From Halomonas sp. MCCC 1A13316 (GTDB lineage Bacteria > Pseudomonadota > Gammaproteobacteria > Pseudomonadales > Halomonadaceae), in the NCBI RefSeq assembly GCF_014931605.1, contig NZ_CP053382.1, positions 3,906,001-3,970,000 of the forward strand: a DNA stretch of 64,000 bases, written 5' to 3'. Under the pieces are notes generated by a model. It was not told the DNA's origin, ran no database searches, and saw nothing but the letters and a program-made list of their open reading frames with translations. Below are positions 1-8,488 of the stretch, one piece after another. How positions within the stretch are numbered: position 1 is the stretch's first letter; every line of letters begins with the position of its first letter. The translations under genes and the position numbers were made by a program.

Positions 1-102
1 CATAATAGACATTGGCTTCGGGGATGTGCAGAGCTATGCTTGCACCTAATGAGCAACCATCATGAATATTACAGTCGGTTATTTTATGTGTGCTAAACCA
101 GT

Positions 103-1587
103 ATGTTAAATCTACAAAAAACTTGGAAGGTAATCGCGCGCTTTTTGATTCGCTGCCTAGCGGATAGACATCAAGTATCTGCGGCTTCGAGTGGTCCCTT
201 GCACATCGTGGTTCCCAGGTGGGACGCCAAGCTGGGTGATGCGATCGTTTCATCCTTCTTCTTTCGGGAGGCGCGCAAGCTGAATGCGCGGGTGACTGTA
301 CTGACGGTGCCGGAGCTTGCGGCACTACATTTGCAGGACTTTGGAGTTGACCGGGTCATAGTAACTGATGCGAATCCCGGCACCGCACAGCTCTTCAAGG
401 TCGTGCGACAACTTGGCCGTGTGGATGTCGTAGTCCATCTGGTCGGAAGGATCCAGCCAGCAGAGATTCTATTTCTACGTTTTCTGAGACCGGCACGGGT
501 CTATTCATTCGATGACGGCTTGCGGTGTGTCAACCGTAAGTTCGGTGCCGCAACGGCTGGCCTCAGTGTCCCCGAACGTTTCGAGCGAGTGCTCATGGAC
601 CTAGGCGTAAGTGAAGTCGAGCGGAAATACATCGTCCCCCGGCCTTCACAGATTTACTGCGCCTTTGATGCCCCGCAAATACTTGTAAACCCCTATGCGA
701 GCCGTCCCGACAAGAGCTTAGATTTTACCAAAGCGGTGTTGTTATTACGCGTCATGGCTGACGCCTATCCAGAGAAATCGGTCGGGATAATGTACAGCCC
801 CTCTTCCCGCACAGACGCGCAGTACCTAGAGGCTGAAGTCAAACGCAAAAATGTCAAAGCCCTTAAAAGTTTGACAACCCCTGGAGAAGCTGCTGGATAC
901 ATAAGCTGTGCGCAGGCGGTGGTCAGTGTTGATACCGCCATCGTACACATGGCGGTCGGTTTGGAAACAAGGCTAGTAGCCATTTACCCAGCCATGGGAA
1001 CTGAACACAATCCGTGGCTGCCACCGCCCTCGCCAAGAACCTCAGTGGTCTACAGTCAACAAGACGTACATCGGTATCACCGTACAGGAATGAAGGAAAT
1101 GAACGAATTTCAAGTCGAGGAGATAATTGCGAGCTTAGACAGTCTGTTGGCGACCGATATCGACTCTGACGAATTGCTTTCGTTTCAAGCGCGAATCGTT
1201 CCTGGCTTGGGGGTGGCCTCCAGGACTCTGGCCCGTCAGCTCCCCCTTATTAGCCTGAATTTTCCTGAAGTCAAAGGCTGTCATCCCGGAACTGTCAATC
1301 TGGAACTTGACCGCCCCCTGATCGTAAACAAGCCTGATCACCGAACTGCCCCACTCGCTTGGACACAGAGTGGCCGAACAACCGAGGTTTTTGACCTAGT
1401 AAGAATTGGGTTGGAGTTCGACCACGTGGAAAAAATAATACCGGCATGGCTATATATCGCCCATGCCTCCCCTCATAGACAAACTCCGACCATACATGAG
1501 GTGATTGCTGGCCCCATGGATCTAGCCGACGTATCAAGCTGCCGTGTTCACCTCCGCGCAAGCGCAGTGGCTCCAACGGAGTGTTAA
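103..1587 (+). CDS. GT9 (heptosyltransferase-like) glycosyltransferase with C-terminal extension
   Basis: This 494-residue protein looks like a family 9 glycosyltransferase, the heptosyltransferase type that moves a sugar from an ADP- or nucleotide-activated donor to a lipopolysaccharide or other glycan at the inner face of the inner membrane. An N-terminal stretch with KLGDAIV (about residues 46-52) matches the GDxxhxxP-type start of this fold. A second half ends in the typical segment with VSVDTAIVHMAVGLETRLVAIY (a short part of which is the donor-binding D-T-x-x-x-H). GT9 enzymes are usually about 330-380 residues; here about 120 residues follow residue 370 and are not part of the GT-B fold. 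The start ATG has no strong ribosome site. It is the only gene on this strand in the first 5 kb and converges with the minus-strand operon. The exact acceptor cannot be told. Confidence 0.75.
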   Translation: MLNLQKTWKVIARFLIRCLADRHQVSAASSGPLHIVVPRWDAKLGDAIVSSFFFREARKLNARVTVLTVPELAALHLQDFGVDRVIVTDANPGTAQLFKVVRQLGRVDVVVHLVGRIQPAEILFLRFLRPARVYSFDDGLRCVNRKFGAATAGLSVPERFERVLMDLGVSEVERKYIVPRPSQIYCAFDAPQILVNPYASRPDKSLDFTKAVLLLRVMADAYPEKSVGIMYSPSSRTDAQYLEAEVKRKNVKALKSLTTPGEAAGYISCAQAVVSVDTAIVHMAVGLETRLVAIYPAMGTEHNPWLPPPSPRTSVVYSQQDVHRYHRTGMKEMNEFQVEEIIASLDSLLATDIDSDELLSFQARIVPGLGVASRTLARQLPLISLNFPEVKGCHPGTVNLELDRPLIVNKPDHRTAPLAWTQSGRTTEVFDLVRIGLEFDHVEKIIPAWLYIAHASPHRQTPTIHEVIAGPMDLADVSSCRVHLRASAVAPTEC

Positions 1588-1612
1588 GGCCTTACGAAAC
1601 TTGCCTTGGCCA

Positions 1613-2383
1613 TCATTGTCCAAACCACTTGATTAGTCGGTCGGTCTCGTCAAGCCAATAAGAGAGTTCTGGCTCGATGTGGAGGAACAGCTTGGCTAGC
1701 AAGGTACCTTCGGAAAGAAACTCCGCAACAGGTACGACACGGCTGGTCGTACGTGTAAAGTACGTGTTGTAAAGCTTGATCATGGCCACATCAGTTACCA
1801 GAAAATCGGCGGGGTCTAAATCCAACCGACGCATCACATCACAACTGCTGAAGTTGTAGAGTGGGCGGTAGCCGGGGTCGACGATTGCTGGCGAGATCGG
1901 CACCAATTCCTCGCCACTTTGAGCCACAATCTCTTTGATCCCTCCCGGGTTTCCCCAAGAGTGCGGCCCACCAGCCAACCCGGCGGCCAGAGCCTTGGCA
2001 AGCAAGGGGTTGCCCGCCCGCGAAGCGAACATACATTCACTCAACCAATGCAGTTTGCTACTGAGCCCTGTTGGAAAAAGCAAGCTCGTCGGATCACGAA
2101 AGAAAACAGTATCAGCGTCTACCCAAACGCCACCATGCCTGTGGACAAAAGCCATGCGAATGAAGTCACTCTTGGCAATTATCGCCTCGATGCCCTCTGC
2201 CAGTGTGAAGGCTAGGGGCTCGAACCCCCAATCCTTGCCTAAGATATTCGAGTCGATGTATTCCGGTACTGTTTGAGGCGTCAACAAAAGAAAATTGTCG
2301 CCCAGGGCCCTCTTGATCGAAACAAGTGCCAAAGCTATATAGGGTGGCATCGACTGCCCCGGAGCCGTCTCCCAAAAGCTCAC
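1613..2383 (-). CDS. DXD-motif glycosyltransferase (capsular polysaccharide synthesis / GT32-like)
   Basis: The protein has the Gly_transf_sug type core: a segment reading SDFIRMAFVHRHGGVW is followed by VDADT, the DXD metal and nucleotide-sugar site, as in Och1-like and capsular polysaccharide transferases. It probably transfers a hexose to a cell-surface glycan in the cytoplasm. The open frame runs up to 2497 but would then overlap the upstream gene by 85 bases. I prefer the GTG at 2381-2383 (256 residues), which follows a GGGA stretch and lies 30 bases after the upstream stop. It is the last gene of the minus-strand operon that begins at 5434. The catalytic motif gives good confidence in the fold; the substrate is unknown. 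Confidence 0.72.
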   Translation of the reverse strand: MSFWETAPGQSMPPYIALALVSIKRALGDNFLLLTPQTVPEYIDSNILGKDWGFEPLAFTLAEGIEAIIAKSDFIRMAFVHRHGGVWVDADTVFFRDPTSLLFPTGLSSKLHWLSECMFASRAGNPLLAKALAAGLAGGPHSWGNPGGIKEIVAQSGEELVPISPAIVDPGYRPLYNFSSCDVMRRLDLDPADFLVTDVAMIKLYNTYFTRTTSRVVPVAEFLSEGTLLAKLFLHIEPELSYWLDETDRLIKWFGQ

Positions 2384-2412
2384 ATAGCGTACTTTATTCC
2401 CTTTACAGCGGT

Positions 2413-3537
2413 TCAACACTGGACCGCCATTCCATCTGGGGTTAATAGGCCAGCGTCTGAGAGGTGCCTTTTGAGTATTGCCAGCGACGGCGCACACTCC
2501 GCCTGTCTCAGGAAATCGTTACCCAAAGCGGACTTGTACAGGTTCAGCCAATTCATAATGGGCACCCTAGGCAGGAACGCTTCGAACTCCTTCCTGTTGA
2601 CTTCGGAAAATACCAGACGCAGCGTCCGCAGGATCGGCTGGTAATCCGCCTCGGACAAAAGCGCGGCCAAGTTACCATCGAGCCGGTTCTTAATGACCAT
2701 CGTATTTAGGCGCTCCTCGATGGTAGCATCAACAAGCGCTACCCTCGGATCAATCGCTACTGGGTAGATTGCTTGGAACGACTTGGCACCGTTAAGCATG
2801 GACTCGTACAGCACCTTGTCAGCGGTCGATCCGGTCACCAGCACATCGTCGCCAAAGATCACATGCACACCGCTCCAGCGGTAGAAGTTCTCAGCGGGGA
2901 TGACATGATCCTGAACTAGGTTGACGCGCTCGCGCTCCTCGGCACTCAGGCTGGCGTAGTTCTCGCATGGTGGCGCAATCCGCGGCAACTTGACATTAAT
3001 AATCGTAGGCAACTCCATATGCGCAAGCTTGAGATTGACCTCCTCTACCACGATGCCATAAAGGACGTTCGCCGTGGATGGCACATTGCGCCAGCCGGTA
3101 GTCATCATCACCACATTATCATTGCAGGCCTTTGCGGTGTGGAACAGTCGCGCCCAATGCGATTCAGGCGCGTCAAGTTGTGCGCATATATGCTCTATCA
3201 GCAACCATGCCAAGTAGCGTATATCCCTCATGCTCCCATACTTAGCGCGGCTATAGGTTGCTACCAAGGCCGAGGCGTCGGAGTCACTGCCCATATTCCG
3301 GAACGAGCCCAAACCGTCAGGCGACAGATAGTTCAAGGCGCTCCCACCGAAAATAGAGACATACTCGGGCATGTTTATCAGGTCGCGCTTGAGCAGGTCG
3401 GCTGCGAATGCTCGTAAACCCAGCTTCACGTCCTCGGGACGAGTCTGCATCCGAGCTTGGTGAAACCCGGCCAACTGGACATCGGCCGGTGCTGCTGCGG
3501 TTTCACTCCAGTGGGTCGCGAGCAAGTTGTCAGACAT
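2413..3537 (-). CDS. Phosphoribosyltransferase-fold protein
   Basis: A 374-residue protein whose middle carries a PRPP-binding loop: HVIFGDDVLVTGST at about residues 225-238 fits the hhhhDDhxTGxT signature of type I phosphoribosyltransferases. Upstream of it, NVPSTANVLY and INVKLPRI look like the earlier strands and the lysine/arginine region of PELOTA-associated PRTases. Such enzymes use PRPP to make or break N-glycosidic bonds, so a nucleoside-like product is possible. The open frame begins at 3630, but the first 31 codons overlap the PHP gene and are basic and low-complexity; the ATG at 3535-3537 is a better start. It lies between a PHP phosphoesterase and a glycosyltransferase. No named family is recognised with certainty, and the base substrate is unknown. 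Confidence 0.65.
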   Translation of the reverse strand: MSDNLLATHWSETAAAPADVQLAGFHQARMQTRPEDVKLGLRAFAADLLKRDLINMPEYVSIFGGSALNYLSPDGLGSFRNMGSDSDASALVATYSRAKYGSMRDIRYLAWLLIEHICAQLDAPESHWARLFHTAKACNDNVVMMTTGWRNVPSTANVLYGIVVEEVNLKLAHMELPTIINVKLPRIAPPCENYASLSAEERERVNLVQDHVIPAENFYRWSGVHVIFGDDVLVTGSTADKVLYESMLNGAKSFQAIYPVAIDPRVALVDATIEERLNTMVIKNRLDGNLAALLSEADYQPILRTLRLVFSEVNRKEFEAFLPRVPIMNWLNLYKSALGNDFLRQAECAPSLAILKRHLSDAGLLTPDGMAVQC

Positions 3538-3545
3538 TTCGATGT

Positions 3546-4409
3546 TCACTGTAGAATAATTTTTTGGTTGCTTTGACCTACCGCCAGAGCGGCCGGCTCG
3601 TCCAAGGGCACGTCTATTCTGCGGCGGCATTCAAAGTAGCTGATACTCTGCAAGCCAAGAGGTAGCAGAGCATTGAGCATATCCCTGATTCCTGCGCCAG
3701 CATCACAAGGGTCGTGAGCATCAGAGCCAACGGTGAAAGCTGCGTTGTGTGTAATCAATTGCGGCAACAGTGCGCGAGACGGATAGGACCACACCCCATG
3801 TATCTCGTGCCCCGACTCAAGATCCAGGCTCGATTTGCGAATGCCCGAAGCATTCAACTCATAAGCGATGCCATTGCGGGCGAAGAGCGGAAGTAACGGC
3901 TCAAGACGACGCAAGACTACTTCTTCGGAAACGCCACGCAGCAAGGTGTCTGCGTGACCCACAGCATCGAACAAGCCACTTTCCAGCAGTGCCTCTAGAT
4001 TCGCGAAGTAACGATCAAGGAACGCTTGTCCAGCCAGGCGTGGTAGCTCCCATACCTTCACCATTCTATTGCCGGGCACCTCGACGTAATGGATTGAGCC
4101 GATGGCGAAGTCCAACTCGTAGCGAGCCATAAGGTCATGATTGTAGGATTCGGAACCCGGCATATAATCGAACTCCAAACCTCGCAGTATTTTGATCTGC
4201 CCTTGATATTCCTGCTGCGCTCGATCAATATCGGCGAAGTAGTAGTCGAGTTCAGCCTCCAAAAGGCGGTTGTCCGAGTCCACAGCGAAAGGCGCGTGAT
4301 CGGTAATGGTTAAAACCTTCACACCCGCAGCTATTGACGCGCGAACTAGTTCGTCGACAGAACCGGTCGCATGCTTCGAATAAAAAGTGTGGCTATGAGA
4401 ATCAATCAT
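3546..4409 (-). CDS. PHP-domain phosphoesterase (HisJ-like)
   Basis: A 287-residue single-domain PHP enzyme. The metal ligands of the family are all visible: HSH at residues 5-7, TDH at 36-38, E79, H107, H152 and D154 in GHAD, and the closing D230/H232 in GSDAH. Length and motif order match histidinol-phosphatase HisJ, but the gene is not in a histidine operon, so it more likely removes a phosphate from another small metabolite. Its ATG overlaps the stop of the radical SAM gene by four bases (4406-4409), which implies translational coupling. Its stop lies 9 bases before the preferred start of the PRTase-fold gene. Cytoplasmic; no signal peptide. Confidence 0.85.
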   Translation of the reverse strand: MIDSHSHTFYSKHATGSVDELVRASIAAGVKVLTITDHAPFAVDSDNRLLEAELDYYFADIDRAQQEYQGQIKILRGLEFDYMPGSESYNHDLMARYELDFAIGSIHYVEVPGNRMVKVWELPRLAGQAFLDRYFANLEALLESGLFDAVGHADTLLRGVSEEVVLRRLEPLLPLFARNGIAYELNASGIRKSSLDLESGHEIHGVWSYPSRALLPQLITHNAAFTVGSDAHDPCDAGAGIRDMLNALLPLGLQSISYFECRRRIDVPLDEPAALAVGQSNQKIILQ

Positions 4410-5434
4410 GCGGGCACCAATTTCTCAAGCAGGCCGTCGTGAATCGCCAGTTCTTTGACTAGCCAATAGGGGTTGTTTGCCTTCGCCACGATAGACTGTA
4501 CGAGTTCCACGTTGTCGATCAGAGCCAGCAGGTCGGTCAACGGCTGACTATAAAGCGCTCTCACCAACGGCGTTTCCCTTACATGGGAGGCTAAGTATTT
4601 CCAACGAACGGTATCGAAGTGAATATTTCCCAGTCGCTGGTTCTCAACCCCGTACAGGTAGACATCTCCGTTGGGCTTTATTGTTAAATCCATTCCGTTA
4701 GCTAGCGGCGGCTTATTCAAGCTGCCAAAGGTGAATCGTTTGTTGACCTTGTTCTCGGTGGCCTCGATATAGTCATACAGATCCAAGTATCCATCAGGCG
4801 TACTCGGTGCAGGGTGTACAAGGTTCTTGTAATCAATTCTAAAGCTGTCTTCACCAACTATTAATATATCCTCAAGGGTATCCCGCGGCTCTATGATGGC
4901 GAGTATTCCCCAACTTGCCAGCTCGGAGGCTAAGTAATTCCGTGTAAAATCACGGTCAGTATCGATGGAGCGGAACGAAAAGCTCAGCCCAGCTGGGCGA
5001 AATTCTCGCAGGAAATTTAAGCTGAATCCGTGAGCCCGCCATTTCACTTGCTTGATGTGATGGCTATCTGTGCTCAGGCGAATATTGCAAGTGTCCCCGT
5101 TATCAAGCACGATCTGGTTTGTTGTTTTGTAGAACTCGGCCATCTTGTCATGAGGGAGGAATCCACTAGTAATAAATTCGAAGCTGTTCCCACCACTAGA
5201 AAGCCTGAGAATTTCGTGAAATACCTTTACGTTATTGAGCGGCTCGCCTTCCCCACTAACAGAGATCCGCTTCACATCGGACCCATTGATCAGGGCAGAC
5301 AAGTTTTCCTGTGCTAGCGTCGACAGTGTCATGCTCTCGCCCGCCTTATGCTTGTCAGCATACATGCAGAATGCGCAGCCCACACCGCAGACCTGGGTAA
5401 TATCGATGTAAAGTAGATGCCCTTGGAGATCCAT
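4406..5434 (-). CDS. Radical SAM protein
   Basis: A 342-residue radical S-adenosylmethionine enzyme. The cluster motif is C16-x3-C20-x2-C23 within QVCGVGCAFCMYAD, and the SAM-binding glycine motif GEGEP is at residues 61-65. No C-terminal extra cluster motif is visible: few cysteines follow residue 100. It is the first gene of a four-gene minus operon, overlapping the PHP gene by four bases, so it should act in the same pathway as the PHP and PRTase-fold proteins. The residue patterns do not let me assign it to a named subfamily such as SPASM peptide modifiers. A perfect 9-bp stem-loop lies about 60-90 bases upstream of the start. Confidence 0.82.
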   Translation of the reverse strand: MDLQGHLLYIDITQVCGVGCAFCMYADKHKAGESMTLSTLAQENLSALINGSDVKRISVSGEGEPLNNVKVFHEILRLSSGGNSFEFITSGFLPHDKMAEFYKTTNQIVLDNGDTCNIRLSTDSHHIKQVKWRAHGFSLNFLREFRPAGLSFSFRSIDTDRDFTRNYLASELASWGILAIIEPRDTLEDILIVGEDSFRIDYKNLVHPAPSTPDGYLDLYDYIEATENKVNKRFTFGSLNKPPLANGMDLTIKPNGDVYLYGVENQRLGNIHFDTVRWKYLASHVRETPLVRALYSQPLTDLLALIDNVELVQSIVAKANNPYWLVKELAIHDGLLEKLVPA

Positions 5435-5491
5435 GCTTACTTTCCCTTAAAGAGTCTCATCACCACTTTTCGAGGCGATATTTTTAAATTT

Positions 5492-5523
5492 TCTCCGCAG
5501 ATAAGTCTCTTAGCCTGCGGAGA
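5492..5523 (-). promoter_or_regulatory. Stem-loop upstream of the radical SAM operon
   Basis: A perfect nine-base inverted repeat (TCTCCGCAG ... CTGCGGAGA) encloses a 14-base loop. It lies 58-89 bases upstream of the radical SAM start, so it would be in the leader or in the promoter. No T-run follows on either strand, so it does not look like an intrinsic terminator. It may be an operator or an RNA leader element; this is inference. Confidence 0.4.
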
Positions 5524-5769
5524 GACACCCCACTGTATTGCCGTCTTATCCAATATAGAAGGCTATTCTATAAATCATAAGCCTGGATAGGCCGCACATG
5601 CGATTATAGTATAGCGCTGAAATAATTATGACGCTGACGTTTAGGGCTTTCGTGTCGTGTCTAACTATCGGCAAATATAAATTATTCTTTAACTCTTTTT
5701 CCTGAGTTCAAGCAATATGCGCGACACCTGACTTCATTCAACACCGATAAGCGCACCTTGCACCCTTGC
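5524..5769. other. AT-rich non-coding gap
   Basis: No plausible gene is seen on either strand between the stem-loop and repeat module A. The segment is AT-rich, with several short T and A runs. It is one candidate for the AT-rich far end of the genomic island, but nothing in it proves this. Confidence 0.4.
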
Positions 5770-7100
5770 CGACACGTCCGCTTTGGGGTCGTTAAGAGCC
5801 ATTCATATGATACGCCGGGCTTGAACGCTTCCCCTTAATGTGAACAGGCACGCTACCGCTAGGGAACCCTGACGCGAGCTGCGCCTCCCTTCCATGGAGG
5901 CCTGAGGTGTCGCCATTTAGAGACGCGACAGCATCAGGCAGATACATACTTTCACACTACAGACTAATCAAACTTTTCTCGATTAGCGAATGGTGGACTT
6001 GAGGCGCGTCAGTGAAATGCTCGGTTGATGGGGGCGTCGAGATCGCGGATGAGGTTCAGGAGAGATGGGGGATGTGCGCATGGATGGCAAAACCAGTGCC
6101 ACACAAGGATGGGAGGGGCCGAGCTGGGCTTGCATAGGCCAGGGCTGCCTAGGCGGAAAGAGACAGCCCCGGGGTAAGTGCAGCGTCTACACTACGAGTG
6201 ATCTTGTCGGCTGTCAGCGCCCTCACATGGCGCCGCTAGTGGTGAGTGACTGTGCCCAGTTCTTTCTTCCGTGACCCTACTACTGGCACGTTCGGCTAGC
6301 AGATGAGGCTTGGGGTGCCGTCAGCTAGGCATAATAACTCACCACAATAACCTCGGCAGCGCCCTACTCGGTACGTGGGGTCCCTCAGCTAGGCACGATG
6401 GTTCACCACTACGGCCTCGGCAGCGCCCTACTCGGCACGATCACTCACCGGTAGAGGAGGCATGGGCGTCCCTCAGCTAGGCACGGTGGCTCACCACAAC
6501 GGCCTCGGCAGCGCCCTACTCGGCACGATCACTCACGGGAGAGTCCTGGCAAGAGTCAGCTAGGCACAATGGCTCGCCACTACGGCCTCGGCAGCGCCCT
6601 ACTCGGCACGATCACTCACCGGTAGAGGAGGCATGGGCGTCCCTTAGCTAGGCACGATGGCTCACCACAACGGCCTCGGCAGCGCCCTACTCGGTACGAT
6701 CACTCACCGGTAGAGCCCTGGAAGAGTCAGCTAGGCACAATAGCTCACCAATACGGCCTCGGCAGCGCCCTACACGGCACAATCTCTCACCGGTAGAGCC
6801 CTGGCGACAGTCAGCTAGGAACAACGGCTCATCCAAACGGCCTCGATAGCTATGATCTCGACAAGTGGATTCTCTTACCCCATGACCCTCTTTTCCGCTG
6901 CCAGATACCACGGCGTACCTTTATGCGCAGATGAGACCTGAGGCAATGTTGTGTACGCAACGCCCCCGGTTGGTGAGGGGTAAAAACGGGCCATCGAGCC
7001 TCACTGGGAGTTCCAAAGTGTATAGAGCCGTGGATTCTCCCTACCCCACGGACTTTTTTCGCTCACGGTGAGTGATCGTGCCTAGCTGACCGCCCGTTAG
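5770..7100. repeat. Repeat module A (long non-coding direct repeat)
   Basis: This segment has a directly repeated partner at 10988-12215. Both have the same plan: a unique head of about 460 bases, a tandem array of units near 84 bp, and a tail that includes a short pyrimidine-rich line (CTACCCCACGGAC in this copy). The first 210 bases of the heads (from about 5788 and 11004) differ at only about a dozen positions by eye. Other common points are the TGGTGAGTGA boxes just before the arrays and the GCGCAACG stretches in the tails. In this copy the tail line occurs twice (about 6868 and 7023). Stop codons interrupt every frame of the head, so it is not a gene. I know no named element with this structure. 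Confidence 0.75.
6322..6870. repeat. Tandem repeat array A, 83-88 bp units
   Basis: Units begin with CAGCTAGGCAC at 6322, 6386, 6474, 6557, 6645, 6728 and 6812. The first unit is short (64 bp); the rest are 83-88 bp, and the last decays. Each unit holds two direct copies of one motif, approximately CTMGGCACRATSRCTCACC, separated by CGGCCTCGGCAGCGCCCTA-like sequence. Inverted copies of the motif (GGTGAGTGA...GTGCC) lie just outside the array on both sides, near 6240 and 7067. The unit lengths are not multiples of three and frames break, so the array is not coding. Confidence 0.8.
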
Positions 7101-7199
7101 GTGCGTCCTTCGCTCGGGAGCTGTACTGTGTGCTGCGCAACCGCTTTCGGGAGATCCATCAGGCACTAATCGCCACTTAACATTTAGAAGGGCGTCCAA

Positions 7200-7481
7200 G
7201 GATGGCATTATCAACATCCCAGCTATCGCCGTCTGGTGGTGGAGAATCGGATACTCCGTAGCCTTTCGGGCAAGCGCAACTGCTTAGATAATGCTGCGAT
7301 AAAGAGATTCTTCGGCACCCTGAAGGCGGAGTACTCCTATCTGAATCGGTTCGACACCGTTGAGATGTTGCAGCAAGGCATTGCCGACTACATTCACTAT
7401 TACAACCCTCACCGGACCAAGCAGAAACTAAAAGGCCTGAGCCCCGTACAGTACAGGACTCAGGCCTTGAGCGCCGGCTGA
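7200..7481 (+). pseudogene. IS3-family transposase fragment (OrfB C-terminus)
   Basis: The frame from about 7200 reads GWHYQHPSYRRL and then ENRILRSLSGKRNCLDNA, followed by FFGTLKAEY and RTKQKLKGLSPVQYR. This is the C-terminal part of the rve-type integrase core of an IS3-group transposase, including the final glutamate region. The N-terminal two thirds, with the first two catalytic aspartates, are missing, and no partner OrfA or terminal repeat is present. It is therefore a dead remnant. An apparent GTG at 7236 is not a real start. Confidence 0.85.
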
Positions 7482-7565
7482 ATGAAACGTCCAACTACTG
7501 AGGTTCAGTTCATGAGGGTATATGGGGCTTCTTGATCGAGCTTCGGCACCTATCGCCGTGCAAAA

Positions 7566-7934
7566 TCAGTCCTCGGTGCGGACCAGCCAGGACTCGACGG
7601 TTTCGTCACCATGCTCGTCCTTCCAGGCCTTGAGGGTCTTCTGGTTACCACCACGGGTCTCGACAACCTCCCCGGTGTTGGGATTCTCATAGATTTTCAG
7701 CTTGCGCTTGCGGCGCTGTGCGGTCGGCTGAGAAGCTGGTGATACACTGGCTGGATCCAAAATCCCCAGAACATCACTGGAACTCTTATCGTACTCTTTC
7801 ATCAACGCTTCGAGTTGATTCTTGAACTCAATCTCCGCTTTTAGACGGGGATCAGATTTCATTTTCTCTAACTGCTCAGCGATTTGCTGCATTTGCCGTT
7901 CTTGCTGCGCGTACTGTTGCAAAAGGTTCGACAT
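7566..7934 (-). CDS. MvaT/MvaU-type H-NS family nucleoid protein
   Basis: A 122-residue protein with the two-part plan of MvaT. The N-terminal half (residues 1-60) is a charged coiled coil for oligomerisation, with FKNQLEALMKEYDKS close to the MvaT pattern. After a linker comes a C-terminal DNA-binding part containing YENPNTGEVVETRGGN and LKAWKDEHG, the AT-hook-like RGGN loop of this family. Such proteins coat AT-rich DNA and silence horizontally acquired genes. The gene stands alone, on the opposite strand to its neighbours, inside the repeat-framed segment. It may silence island genes or modulate the chromosomal copy; this is inference. Confidence 0.9.
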   Translation of the reverse strand: MSNLLQQYAQQERQMQQIAEQLEKMKSDPRLKAEIEFKNQLEALMKEYDKSSSDVLGILDPASVSPASQPTAQRRKRKLKIYENPNTGEVVETRGGNQKTLKAWKDEHGDETVESWLVRTED

Positions 7935-8028
7935 AGCCTGGGTCTCTAAAGGATTAATTAACGTATCAAATGATAACCAAAGGTTAATTTAAAATCAATA
8001 GTATTTTTACTTCGATGTCCTTGGGCTA

Positions 8029-8193
8029 ATGGCAAACACGGAATGGGAACTCAGATTTAGTCATGGTCGCACTAAGCTGCCAAGCCAAGAATATCGCGGG
8101 AAGAAGCCGTACTATGAGTGGCGTGAGAACCGGGAGCCATTCTGGCTGGCCGCTATCAAGGCCGAGCATGACGATTGCGACTCTATTCTGTGA
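8029..8193 (+). CDS. Possible small protein, 54 residues
   Basis: An ATG-started frame of 54 codons rich in charged and aromatic residues (KKPYYEWRENREPFW in its middle). No signal peptide or known domain is seen. The ribosome site is weak. It is flanked by about 95 bases after the mvaT-like start and by about 295 bases of apparently empty sequence before the exonuclease gene. The composition looks protein-like, but it could be the remnant of a longer gene. Confidence 0.35.
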   Translation: MANTEWELRFSHGRTKLPSQEYRGKKPYYEWRENREPFWLAAIKAEHDDCDSIL

Positions 8194-8488
8194 GATTCTC
8201 ACTGAGCCAGCGCGGGGGGTGGCCAGGGAGATCCAACCGTGCATCCCATTGATCCTGGCAATAAGAGCGCAGGATCCTGGCTTGTCCCACACCTAACCCA
8301 CCGAGGGGCACTGCCCCATGACGTCCTCCACCTATGCGCTGTACAGACTTTCCGTTGGGCGGTGAGCAAACGGGTATACACACCCACCGAGAACGATCCA
8401 GGACTGATCGAGCCTATCCCCACCGATCAGAATTGATCTTTCTTCTCCAAGCCGCAACCATGCTTAATCACGTGCAGGGAGCATCGGC

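Noticed and set aside
1..140. A minus-strand frame reading KITDCNIHDGCSLGAS, like a hexapeptide-repeat acyltransferase, cut by the left edge
   Set aside because: Only about 45 codons are visible and they overlap the start of the glycosyltransferase at 103. It may be the start of a real gene beyond the window, but the evidence is too thin.
6322..6870. CRISPR-like array
   Set aside because: The intervals between motif copies are themselves repeated and not unique spacers; no cas genes are near.
7236..7481. An intact small transposase gene starting at GTG 7236
   Set aside because: The homology continues upstream to about 7200 in the same frame without a start; it is the truncated tail of an IS3 OrfB.
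8194..8488. Short frames on both strands between the 54-residue gene and the exported nuclease
   Set aside because: None has a ribosome site or a recognisable protein pattern; the frames overlap one another.
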